From Peteryoungia desertarenae (GTDB lineage Bacteria; Pseudomonadota; Alphaproteobacteria; Rhizobiales; Rhizobiaceae), in contig NZ_CP058350.1 in the NCBI RefSeq assembly GCF_005860795.2, positions 160,001 through 224,000 of the forward strand: DNA of 64,000 nt. Reading direction: 5' to 3'. The translations under genes and the position numbers were made by a program. The notes under the pieces are model-generated. The model saw only the letters and a program-made list of their open reading frames with translations. It was not told the origin of the DNA and made no database searches. How positions within the stretch are numbered: position 1 is the first letter of the stretch; every line of letters starts with the position of its first letter. Shown here piece by piece: positions 51,916-58,730 of this stretch.

Positions 51916-53001
51916 ATGAGCCAGCCCGCTACCCTGGGAACCGACAAATCCTCCCTGACCTATTTCAGGTGGGCATTTATCGTCACGGCCATCGGCCTCA
52001 TACTCGGCGCAGTCCTTGGCTGGCAGATCTCCGGCACCCTTGACGGAATGGCGACGGTGTTCTTCATCTGTGCCGTCCTTGCAGTATTGGAAATCTCGCT
52101 TTCCTTCGACAACGCGATCGTCAATGCCAACAAGCTCAAGGACATGACACCGGTCTGGCAGCAGCGGTTCCTGACCTGGGGCATATTGATTGCCGTTTTC
52201 GGCATGCGCATTTTCTTCCCGCTTCTCATCGTGGTCATAGCCGCTGGCATTGGGCCGATCGACGCGGTGCTACTCGCGGCACGTGAACCGGCAGAATATG
52301 CGCGGATCATGAATGATGCCCATCTTCCGATCGCGGCTTTCGGCGGCACCTTCCTGATGATGGTGGGGCTCACCTATTTCTTCGACCATGAGAAGGACAT
52401 CCACTGGATCGAATGGCTCGAAAGCCATATGGCGCGATCGGCCTCCATCAAGGGGATCGAAATCGCCCTGGTGCTTCTGCTCATACTCCTGTTCTCAAAC
52501 CTGCTTGAAGGCGAAGAGGCGACAACCTTCGTCTATTCGGCGATTTACGGTCTGCTCACCTTCCTCGCCGTTGAAGTCATAGGCGGCCTTCTTGATGCCT
52601 CCCAGAAAACACTGGCAGAGGCCGCAAAAGGTGGCCTTGGCGCTTTCATCTATCTTGAAGTCCTCGATGCCAGTTTCTCATTCGACGGCGTGATTGGTGC
52701 TTTCGCCCTCACCCAGAACCTCTTCATCATCGCGATTGGCCTCGGCATCGGCGCCATGTATGTCCGCTCCATGACGATCATGCTTGTAGAAAAAGGCACT
52801 CTGGCTGAGTATCGCTATCTTGAACATGGTGCCTTCTACGCAATCCTGATCCTTTCCGTGATCATGTATTGCCAGACGCTGGTCCACATTCCGGAAGTGA
52901 TAACGGGGCTTGGGGGCGCTGCCCTGATCGGCGTATCGCTCTGGTCATCAATCCGGTTCAACCGGCTTGAGCTTGCACAGGAAAGCCGGCACGCGGACTA
53001 G
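51916..53001 (+). CDS. TerC-like DUF475 integral membrane protein
   Basis: 361 residues from ATG 51916, which has GGGAGGCAAG just upstream; longer frames upstream are not supported. About 9 hydrophobic helices. The signature acidic segments of the TerC superfamily are seen in the membrane: LSFDNAIVNANKL and FSFDGVIGAFALT, with the Asp residues proposed to bind metal ions. The family is linked to tellurite resistance and to metal export (for example manganese); no ter genes are nearby. A terminator follows. Confidence 0.88.
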   Translation: MSQPATLGTDKSSLTYFRWAFIVTAIGLILGAVLGWQISGTLDGMATVFFICAVLAVLEISLSFDNAIVNANKLKDMTPVWQQRFLTWGILIAVFGMRIFFPLLIVVIAAGIGPIDAVLLAAREPAEYARIMNDAHLPIAAFGGTFLMMVGLTYFFDHEKDIHWIEWLESHMARSASIKGIEIALVLLLILLFSNLLEGEEATTFVYSAIYGLLTFLAVEVIGGLLDASQKTLAEAAKGGLGAFIYLEVLDASFSFDGVIGAFALTQNLFIIAIGLGIGAMYVRSMTIMLVEKGTLAEYRYLEHGAFYAILILSVIMYCQTLVHIPEVITGLGGAALIGVSLWSSIRFNRLELAQESRHAD

Positions 53002-53032
53002 ACCGCAGCGCTTCACCTTGAGCAAAATGTAG

Positions 53033-53066
53033 CAGGGGCCGATCAAATCCGATCGGCCCCTGTTTT
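53033..53066 (+). terminator. Rho-independent terminator after the TerC-like gene
   Basis: 12-base perfect stem (CAGGGGCCGATC at 53033-53044 with 53051-53062), 6-base loop, TTTTCT. Confidence 0.92.
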
Positions 53067-53074
53067 CTAACTGG

Positions 53075-53245
53075 TTAGTCGGGTCCGACGTCAGCCTCGC
53101 CTTTGCGCCGATCAGGCAGCGATCCCGTACCAGGGGTCTTTTCTTCATCCGTCAGGTGGTCCTTGGCATGCGGCCCCTCTGGCGGGATCTTTTCGGAAAC
53201 TTCCTGCTTTTTCTCGATCTTCCGCCTTGTGTCCTCGTCCTGCAT
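53075..53245 (-). CDS. Small hydrophilic stress-type protein, 56 residues
   Basis: 56 residues from ATG 53245; the perfect AAAGGAGG ends 7 bases before the ATG. It is highly charged (MQDEDTRRKIEKKQEVSEK), with a PPEGPHAKDHLTDEEKTPGTG middle part (quoted PEGPHAKDHLTDEEK). No domain is recognised; it is probably disordered. The GGAAC-N17-GGTT element 36-61 bases upstream suggests general-stress control. It is divergent from the micro-protein run 53398-54255. Confidence 0.72.
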   Translation of the reverse strand: MQDEDTRRKIEKKQEVSEKIPPEGPHAKDHLTDEEKTPGTGSLPDRRKGEADVGPD

Positions 53246-53280
53246 GGCGGGTCCTCCTTTGTTCGAGCTGCCTGAAACCG

Positions 53281-53306
53281 AACCTGCGGAGGCAAGACCA
53301 TGTTCC
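53281..53306 (-). promoter_or_regulatory. EcfG-type promoter for the 56-residue gene (GGAAC-N17-GGTT)
   Basis: On the minus strand GGAAC (53306-53302), 17 bases, GGTT (53284-53281). One base differs from the consensus. Confidence 0.5.
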
Positions 53307-53340
53307 GTCAAACACGGACGCCATCAATCGGCCTCAGCGG

Positions 53341-53365
53341 GGAACCGGTCAGGGCGGCAGACGTT
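53341..53365 (+). promoter_or_regulatory. EcfG-type promoter for the micro-protein operon (GGAAC-N16-CGTT)
   Basis: GGAAC at 53341-53345, 16 bases, CGTT at 53362-53365. Perfect consensus, 33 bases before ATG 53398. Confidence 0.65.
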
Positions 53366-53397
53366 CGAAGATCAGAGGATAACAAATGGAGGCACCG

Positions 53398-53553
53398 ATG
53401 AAGACCGAACTGCATCGACTGCAGCCGGACCCGCCAGAAGGCGACCGAAAGACGATCGAACGCGAGCTTGAACGTCAGGAGCGTGCGGAGCAGGACAAAA
53501 ACGCTCACGCACCGGAAAGCAAGAGCGCGGGCGCGCCACATCAGAATCGGTGA
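53398..53553 (+). CDS. Micro-protein, 51 residues, charged
   Basis: 51 residues from ATG 53398; GGAGG is 4 bases upstream. An in-frame ATG at 53386 is also possible. Sequence: MKTELHRLQPDPPEGDRKTI, then a Glu/Arg-rich helix (ERELERQERAEQDK) and a polar tail. No family recognised. It is the first gene of a likely operon of four small genes downstream of a consensus EcfG-type promoter. Confidence 0.6.
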   Translation: MKTELHRLQPDPPEGDRKTIERELERQERAEQDKNAHAPESKSAGAPHQNR

Positions 53554-53571
53554 ACACTGAGGAGAAGGCAG

Positions 53572-53754
53572 ATGAACAGCCGACTACCACCCATCCCGGA
53601 AGAAAACCGAAGCCCCAAGGACATTGGCGACAAGGCCAAGGTCGATCCGACCGACCGTGAAGCACGTGGCGCTGAGGCCAATCCGGACAAGATCGGCCAG
53701 CAGGGCAACAGCAAGGTCAACACCACCCATCAGGGTTACCAGCAGGACAGATAG
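53572..53754 (+). CDS. Micro-protein, 60 residues, probably disordered
   Basis: 60 residues, GGAGAAGGCAG upstream of ATG 53572, 18 bases after the previous stop. Very polar (RLPPIPEENRSPKDIGDKA... NPDKIGQQGN...), with many Asn, Gly and Pro and no hydrophobic core. Such short hydrophilic proteins are common in rhizobial stress regulons. No function can be given. Confidence 0.65.
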   Translation: MNSRLPPIPEENRSPKDIGDKAKVDPTDREARGAEANPDKIGQQGNSKVNTTHQGYQQDR

Positions 53755-53763
53755 GAGGCATTG

Positions 53764-53955
53764 ATGTCGACTTCATCCAAGAGCCCCGCCACCATCCGTC
53801 AAGGTGGCCCGGGTGCATCGCACGAGAATGCAAAAGAACCTTTGCACATCGAAAAGCCGCCACCGATCCCCGACGACAAGGACCATAGCCGTGTATCCGG
53901 TGGCGGCGGTGAACGGGACATTCATCACACACATGATCCGAAGCACAAGTCGTAG
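53764..53955 (+). CDS. Micro-protein, 63 residues, His/Pro/Gly-rich
   Basis: 63 residues from ATG 53764; AGGAGG lies 5 bases upstream. Polar, ending DIHHTHDPKHKS with five histidines in the last 12 residues, which might bind metals. The N-terminus has IRQGGPGASHENAKEP. No domain recognised. Third gene of the presumed stress operon. Confidence 0.6.
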   Translation: MSTSSKSPATIRQGGPGASHENAKEPLHIEKPPPIPDDKDHSRVSGGGGERDIHHTHDPKHKS

Positions 53956-53970
53956 ATCGAGGGCAAGTTG

Positions 53971-54255
53971 ATGAATACTGCTAACCCGCAACTGGAGGGC
54001 CTTTACCTGGCCCTCTTTGCCCTCATCCGCCAGATGGTGGCAAAAGGCATGCTCTCGGAAGAAGACGTTGGTGCTGCCATGAATGATGCAAGACAACGTG
54101 CCGAACGGGATTTTGAAAGCTCGCCGATGTCCGATGCCAACCGGAAGGCGGTACTCTTTCCAATCGAGCTGCTGGCTCTGGCCGGAGCCATCGAAAAACC
54201 GGATGATGACGACACCTTTCGCGGCATGGCCCGGAGGATTGCCCGCGGGTCATAA
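53971..54255 (+). CDS. Small helical protein of unknown function, 94 residues
   Basis: 94 residues from ATG 53971, 15 bases after the preceding stop. Helical: LEGLYLALFALIRQMVAKGMLSEEDVGAAM (first part LEGLYLALFALIRQM) resembles the helix-turn-helix-like start of small rhizobial hypothetical proteins; a conserved-looking FPIELLALA sits near residue 65. No function known. Last gene of the small operon, followed 75 bases later by exoD. Confidence 0.65.
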   Translation: MNTANPQLEGLYLALFALIRQMVAKGMLSEEDVGAAMNDARQRAERDFESSPMSDANRKAVLFPIELLALAGAIEKPDDDDTFRGMARRIARGS

Positions 54256-54330
54256 TCCTGTGAAGGTCATCTGCTTGTCTGTGGCTGGTGGCAACATACA
54301 TAAGCGCCACATCAGTCTTGTGGAGCAGAT

Positions 54331-54963
54331 GTGGACACCGAGGAAACTATCAAGCCCCGACCGGGTATGACCGCATCTTTGCGGCTGGAAGCGCTGGTCA
54401 AGCAGGCGAAATTGCAGGGATCGATGACAATCGACCAGCTGTTGTCCGCGATGGGCCGGACCAGCATCGCTTTCACCATCCTGATTCTCTCGCTCCCGGC
54501 CCTGACCCCTATCCCTGGGCCCTTCGGCATGGTGTTCGGCAGTTGCCTTGCGATTGTGTCGTTCCAGATCATGTTCGGGAACCGGAGGATATGGCTGCCT
54601 TCAATCCTTGGACGCCGTCACCTGTCTGCCAAGGTGATAGAAATCTTCGTGCGCTATACCGCACCGCTTGTCAGAAAGCTGGAATACATTCTGCAGCCAA
54701 GACGAATGAAACCGCTCACCGGTCGAATTGGTCATGCTTTGAGCGGTATCCCGGTTTTCATACTCGCCGTGGCTGTCGCCTTGCCCATTCCTTTTGGCAA
54801 TTTCCTGCCGGTGGCAGCTTTGGTGCTGATTGCGCTTGGCCTCATGGAACGCGATGGCCTGGCACTCCTTGCAGGGATGTTGGTCGGCATAATCGCGATT
54901 TCTGTCTCAGGCGGATTGGTAGCCGGTGCCGTCGCTGCGTTAGGCTGGGCCATCAGTCCCTAG
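54331..54963 (+). CDS. exoD: ExoD-family exopolysaccharide synthesis membrane protein
   Basis: 210 residues from GTG 54331, preceded by GGAGCAGAT. The family pattern: N-terminal cytoplasmic helix (EALVKQAKLQGSMTIDQLLSAMG, quoted as GSMTIDQLLSAMG), then four to five hydrophobic helices (IAFTILILSLPALTPIPGPFG, quoted LPALTPIPGPFG) with the R-R-W/I-LP segment NRRIWLPSILGRR. ExoD of S. meliloti affects exopolysaccharide production and alkaline tolerance; mechanism unknown. It stands next to an ECF sigma operon but its control is not evident. Confidence 0.85.
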   Translation: MDTEETIKPRPGMTASLRLEALVKQAKLQGSMTIDQLLSAMGRTSIAFTILILSLPALTPIPGPFGMVFGSCLAIVSFQIMFGNRRIWLPSILGRRHLSAKVIEIFVRYTAPLVRKLEYILQPRRMKPLTGRIGHALSGIPVFILAVAVALPIPFGNFLPVAALVLIALGLMERDGLALLAGMLVGIIAISVSGGLVAGAVAALGWAISP

Positions 54964-54983
54964 AAAAAATATTTGGATTGACC

Positions 54984-55010
54984 GGAATAAACCTTCGATG
55001 GCTTTCGTAT
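54984..55010 (+). promoter_or_regulatory. ECF-type autoregulatory promoter (GGAAT-N17-CGTAT)
   Basis: GGAAT at 54984-54988, 17 bases, CGTAT at 55006-55010. Only 7 bases separate the -10 element from ATG 55018, so the transcript would be leaderless or nearly so. Confidence 0.5.
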
Positions 55011-55017
55011 ACAGGTC

Positions 55018-55566
55018 ATGAAGAAAGTCGCACCACCGCTCAACATCATCGGACAGCTCGCTGCGCTGCGACGCTACGCGATGTCACTGGTGCGTAACGC
55101 AGACGAAGCGGAAGACTTGGTCCATGACAGTCTGGTGCGTGCACTGGAACGGCAGTCGACATTCCAGCCAGAGCGCGGGGCACGCAACTGGCTCCTCTCC
55201 ATCCTCCACAACACCCATATCGACCGGTTGCGAAAACTCAGATCGCAGGATCGTCGGGCAGAAGAAAGCCTTGACCTGCTGGAACACGTCGCCCCGGCAG
55301 ACCAGGAACATTCCGTGCGCCTTGCGCAGGTCCGTAAGGCCTTCCTGACATTGCCCGAAGAACAGCGGGAGGCGCTGCACCTGGTGGCGATCGAGGAGCT
55401 TTCCTACCAGGAAGCTGCTGATGTTCTAGGCATCCCGATCGGGACACTTATGTCACGCATTTCTCGCGCCCGCGCACGCTTGCGCGCCCTCGAAGGCGAC
55501 AGCGACGCCGGCAAAATCCCACATCTTCGTATCGTTGGAGGAGTTGCTCCCGATGACCAGTCATGA
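55018..55566 (+). CDS. ECF sigma factor (RpoE-like)
   Basis: 182 residues. Region 2 (LAALRRYAMSLVRNADEAEDLVHDSLVRAL, quoted NADEAEDLVHDSLVRAL) and region 4 (LSYQEAADVLGIPIGTLMSRI) are complete; no additional C-terminal domain. It directs RNA polymerase to a stress regulon. The next gene overlaps by 14 bases and encodes its likely membrane anti-sigma factor. Start ATG 55018 is the only good start; no Shine-Dalgarno is visible because the promoter is so near. Confidence 0.92.
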   Translation: MKKVAPPLNIIGQLAALRRYAMSLVRNADEAEDLVHDSLVRALERQSTFQPERGARNWLLSILHNTHIDRLRKLRSQDRRAEESLDLLEHVAPADQEHSVRLAQVRKAFLTLPEEQREALHLVAIEELSYQEAADVLGIPIGTLMSRISRARARLRALEGDSDAGKIPHLRIVGGVAPDDQS

Positions 55567-56326
55567 TCCCGTGGTAGAGGCCGACCTCCACGCTTATGTC
55601 GACGACCAGCTCGATGTTGCCCGCCGCATCGAGGTCGAGGCCTATCTTTCGGAGCGACCCGATGTTGCCGCGAAGGTCATGGCCGATCTTCGCGTCCGCG
55701 ATGAGCTTCGTCTTGCCCTCGCCGGCCTTCAAAGTGCCAATCGCATGGAAACGCGGGAAGCAGCCCGCCGGCTGGAACGTTCATTCCTTCGGCACCGCAG
55801 CCTTGATGTGTTTCGCCGTGCCGCGATGATTGCCATGTTCGTGGGCGCGGGCTGGATGGCCCATAGCGCCTTTGGACCTTTGGGCGTGTCCGAAGTTGTT
55901 GCGTCCGTCCCGGCTCCGGATTTCGTGCATGAGGCCGTCAAGGCCCATCAGACAGAGGCACTGCGTCGTCAGATGTCGTCGCAGATCCAGTCACCAACCT
56001 ATGATCCGGCTGATATCCGCTCGGCCACCGCCATCGTGCTTCCAGAACTTCCGGGCGAATGGCGCGTCTCGGATGCACAGATTTTCCCTTCCGCCTTCGG
56101 ACCGAGTGTCGAACTCGCCGTTGAGGCCGAGGAAGGTAACAGAATGTCCCTGTTTGCTGTCAGACCTGGCACCTTTGCGGTCCAGAATGTCCTGATGACA
56201 CAACAAGGGAACACCAATGCAGCCTTCTGGCAGATCGGCGAAGTCGCCTATGCCCTGATCGCTGAAACCAATGATGCGGACGCGCTGGCAAACACAGCAC
56301 GGAAGCTCGCCCGTACTCTGTACTAA
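55553..56326 (+). CDS. Membrane anti-sigma factor partner of the ECF sigma factor
   Basis: 257 residues from ATG 55553, with GGAGGAG at 55537-55543. Cytoplasmic N-terminus (ADLHAYVDDQLDVARRIEVEAYL, quoted LHAYVDDQLD) is the typical sigma-binding anti-sigma start; one membrane helix near 93-112 (AAMIAMFVGAGWMAHSAF); the periplasmic part ends with a conserved-looking domain (VLPELPGEWRVSDAQIFPS, ALIAETNDADALANTARKL). No zinc-binding HxxxCxxC motif is seen. It holds the sigma factor inactive until a stress signal arrives. Confidence 0.85.
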   Translation: MTSHDPVVEADLHAYVDDQLDVARRIEVEAYLSERPDVAAKVMADLRVRDELRLALAGLQSANRMETREAARRLERSFLRHRSLDVFRRAAMIAMFVGAGWMAHSAFGPLGVSEVVASVPAPDFVHEAVKAHQTEALRRQMSSQIQSPTYDPADIRSATAIVLPELPGEWRVSDAQIFPSAFGPSVELAVEAEEGNRMSLFAVRPGTFAVQNVLMTQQGNTNAAFWQIGEVAYALIAETNDADALANTARKLARTLY

Positions 56327-56348
56327 CATCCCAAGGAGGTAATTCAGG

Positions 56349-57068
56349 ATGGATCCCATGCAGAACCGTTTTGGCTATAACAGCCAGGCACAGGCTGGTG
56401 CCCTTTATGACGAAGGTCTCCGCCAGCACATGCTGCGCGTCTACAACTATATGGGCGCAGGCCTGGTGGTCACCGGTCTGATCGCCTACTTCGTCGGCTC
56501 GACCCCGGCGCTCTACGTGCCGATCTTTTCGACGCCGCTGAAGTGGGTCGTGATGCTGGCACCGCTGGCTTTCGTCTTCTTCTTCTCGTTCCGCATCCAG
56601 ACCATGTCGGCTTCGACCGCTCAGACCACATTCTGGGCCTTCTGCGCAGTCATGGGTCTGTCGCTCGCCTCGGTCTTCCTGGTCTTCACCGGAACCTCGA
56701 TCGCACGTACCTTCTTCATTGCCGCCACCATGTTCGGCGCAACCAGCCTCTTTGGCTATGTCACCAAGCGTGACCTGTCGCAGTTCGGCTCGTTCCTGAT
56801 CATGGGTCTGATCGGTGTGATCATCGCTTCGATCGTGAACATCTTCCTGGGCTCCAGCGCTCTGCAGTTCGCCATTTCGGTGATCGGTATCATCGTATTC
56901 GTCGGCCTGACCGCTTGGGACACCCAGAACATCAAGGAGCAGTATGCCGAAAACCACGATCAGGAGAGCCTCCAGAAGCTCGCTGTGTTCGGCGCCTTCT
57001 CGCTCTATCTGAACTTCGTCAACATGTTCCAGCTTCTGCTTGCCCTTACCGGCCAGCGCGAAGAATAA
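56349..57068 (+). CDS. Bax inhibitor-1 (YccA/YbhL) family membrane protein
   Basis: 239 residues with seven hydrophobic helices. Family marks: an early conserved NYMGAGLVVTGLIAY, GATSLFGYVTKRDLSQFG, and the end TAWDTQNIKEQYAENHD with the acidic residues on the last helix. The bacterial homologues are calcium-leak channels or protease-modulating proteins. GGAGG upstream of ATG 56349. It is followed by a strong terminator. Confidence 0.93.
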   Translation: MDPMQNRFGYNSQAQAGALYDEGLRQHMLRVYNYMGAGLVVTGLIAYFVGSTPALYVPIFSTPLKWVVMLAPLAFVFFFSFRIQTMSASTAQTTFWAFCAVMGLSLASVFLVFTGTSIARTFFIAATMFGATSLFGYVTKRDLSQFGSFLIMGLIGVIIASIVNIFLGSSALQFAISVIGIIVFVGLTAWDTQNIKEQYAENHDQESLQKLAVFGAFSLYLNFVNMFQLLLALTGQREE

Positions 57069-57102
57069 GCCTATAACAAGCGTCGGGAGAAACGACCAAC
57101 AG

Positions 57103-57134
57103 CAAGGCCCCGGATGGCAGCATCCGGGGCCTTG
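57103..57134. terminator. Terminator between the BI-1 family gene and rhaI
   Basis: 14-base perfect stem (CAAGGCCCCGGATG at 57103-57116 with 57121-57134), 4-base loop. Convergent genes may both use it, though T-runs on both sides are short. Confidence 0.85.
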
Positions 57135-57156
57135 TTGATATAAAGTTAGCCAAGGA

Positions 57157-58449
57157 TCAGACGATACCGCCTGAGCCACCCTTCACTGCCGGTCGCTCAT
57201 TCGCGACCTTCAGGCGGTAGCCACTGGCACGATAGGTGGCAACCGGATCAATCGCACCACCCGTCCGGCGTCGCGCTTCCGCAAGGATCGGTTCAACATC
57301 TGTCCGATAGGCCCGCTTGAGCGTTTCCGTTGCCATAAGCGCATCATTCCCGTCCTGGAAAGCGGAAAGTGCCGTGCGGTCCACCAGCAGAGCCTGAGCA
57401 TAGGCCCGGCGGATCTCGTTTGCACTCGCCATCAGGCTCTCGATCGGGTCCGTCACATTGTGGCTCTGATCGATCATATGCGCGGGATGAAACCCTTCGA
57501 CTCCGCGATGCTCCGCATCGACCAATTCGTTGAAGACGAGGAAGAGGCGATAGGGCTCGACCGAACCGGCATCCAGATCGTCATCACCATATTTGGAATC
57601 ATTGAAGTGGAAGCCGCCGAGCTTGCCGAACTGGATCAGGCGCGCGACGATCATCTCGATATTGGTGTTTGGCGCATGATGCCCAAGGTCGACGAGGCAG
57701 TAGGCCTTGTCGCCGAGCGTCTGGGCGATCAGGTAATTCGTGCCCCAGTCCTGCACGACCGTCGAATAGAAGGCCGGCTCATACATCTTGTGTTCGGTAA
57801 ACAGTCGCCAGTCCTCTGGCAGAGCCTTGTAGATGTCGCGCATCGCATCGAGATAACGCTCGAAACTCTTGGTGAAATTCACCTGTCCGGGGAAATTGGA
57901 GCCATCACCGATCCAGACCGTCAGAGCCTTGGATCCAAGCACCCGACCGATCTCGATGCATTCGATGTTATGATCGATCGCCTGCCGACGGGTTGCGGTG
58001 TCGACATGGCTGAGAGAGCCGTATTTGTAAGAATGGGCCTGATCGGCACCATCTGAAAACGTGTTGGAGTTCATGGCGTCAAAGCCAAGGCCAAGAACCT
58101 CGGCTTTGGCCTTCAACTCATTCGGATCGGCCTTATCCCAGGGAATATGCAGCGACACCGTCGGTGTTGCCCGTGTCAGTTGCTGGATTACGCCACAGTC
58201 ATCCAACTTGTCGAAGATGTGGCGTGGCTCGCCCTGGCCGGGGAAGCGGGCAAAACGGGTGCCTCCCGTGCCGACGCCCCAGGATGGAACGGCGACAAAG
58301 AACTGGGCAACCTTGTCTGTGATGGCATCGATATCCATGCCACTGCGAGCAAGTTTTTCGCCAAGGGCCGAATAGTCACTCTTCAGCGCGGCCAGGCCCT
58401 TTGCGTTCTCCTCCGCAATAAAGTCAGCGGTTATCTTGATCTCCGGCAT
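57157..58449 (-). CDS. rhaI: L-rhamnose isomerase
   Basis: 430 residues from ATG 58449; GGGAGGAAAG just upstream, and an 18-base-longer start (GTG 58467) is less likely. It converts L-rhamnose to L-rhamnulose. TIM-barrel sugar isomerase of the rhizobial/Pseudomonas type (segments FAVAVPSWGVGTGGTRFARF, quoted as VPSWGVGTGGTRFARF; LGLGFDAMNSNTFSD; KLGGFHFNDSKYGDDD with metal-binding Asp/His). It is part of the rhamnose locus but separated from rhaD by a terminator and a small gene on the other strand. Confidence 0.92.
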   Translation of the reverse strand: MPEIKITADFIAEENAKGLAALKSDYSALGEKLARSGMDIDAITDKVAQFFVAVPSWGVGTGGTRFARFPGQGEPRHIFDKLDDCGVIQQLTRATPTVSLHIPWDKADPNELKAKAEVLGLGFDAMNSNTFSDGADQAHSYKYGSLSHVDTATRRQAIDHNIECIEIGRVLGSKALTVWIGDGSNFPGQVNFTKSFERYLDAMRDIYKALPEDWRLFTEHKMYEPAFYSTVVQDWGTNYLIAQTLGDKAYCLVDLGHHAPNTNIEMIVARLIQFGKLGGFHFNDSKYGDDDLDAGSVEPYRLFLVFNELVDAEHRGVEGFHPAHMIDQSHNVTDPIESLMASANEIRRAYAQALLVDRTALSAFQDGNDALMATETLKRAYRTDVEPILAEARRRTGGAIDPVATYRASGYRLKVANERPAVKGGSGGIV

Positions 58450-58526
58450 TCTTTCCTCCCACCTCACGCGAACGTTTTCGCCCGTTCAGCGTTTGATCTG
58501 AAACCATCCAGACAATTGGAGTCATC

Positions 58527-58685
58527 ATGGACGTCTTACGTATTCTGCTTGCGATCCTCCTGCCGCCGGTCGGCGTTTTCCTTCAGGTGGGTATCGGCCT
58601 GCATTTCTGGCTGAATATCCTTCTCACACTTCTCGGCTATATTCCCGGCATCATTCACGCCATCTGGGTCATACTGAAGAAGTGA
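58527..58685 (+). CDS. YqaE/Pmp3 family small membrane protein (UPF0057)
   Basis: 52 residues: MDVLRILLAILLPPVGVFLQ..., two hydrophobic helices with the family motif LAILLPPVGVFL in the first and NILLTLLGYIPGIIHAIWVI in the second. Members are stress- and salt-linked membrane proteolipids (yeast Pmp3). GGAG lies 6 bases upstream of ATG 58527. It is on the plus strand, between the minus-strand genes rhaI and rhaD, and its stop codon overlaps the rhaD terminator. Confidence 0.92.
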   Translation: MDVLRILLAILLPPVGVFLQVGIGLHFWLNILLTLLGYIPGIIHAIWVILKK

Positions 58686-58714
58686 AAAAACCGCCGCGGC
58701 ATTTGCGCCGCGGC
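58685..58714 (-). terminator. Rho-independent terminator of rhaD (minus strand)
   Basis: Read on the minus strand: GCCGCGGC at 58714-58707, 6-base loop, GCCGCGGC at 58700-58693, then GG and six T residues (58690-58685). It lies directly after the rhaD stop codon. Confidence 0.88.
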
Positions 58715-58730
58715 CAGTAGGGGAGGACCT

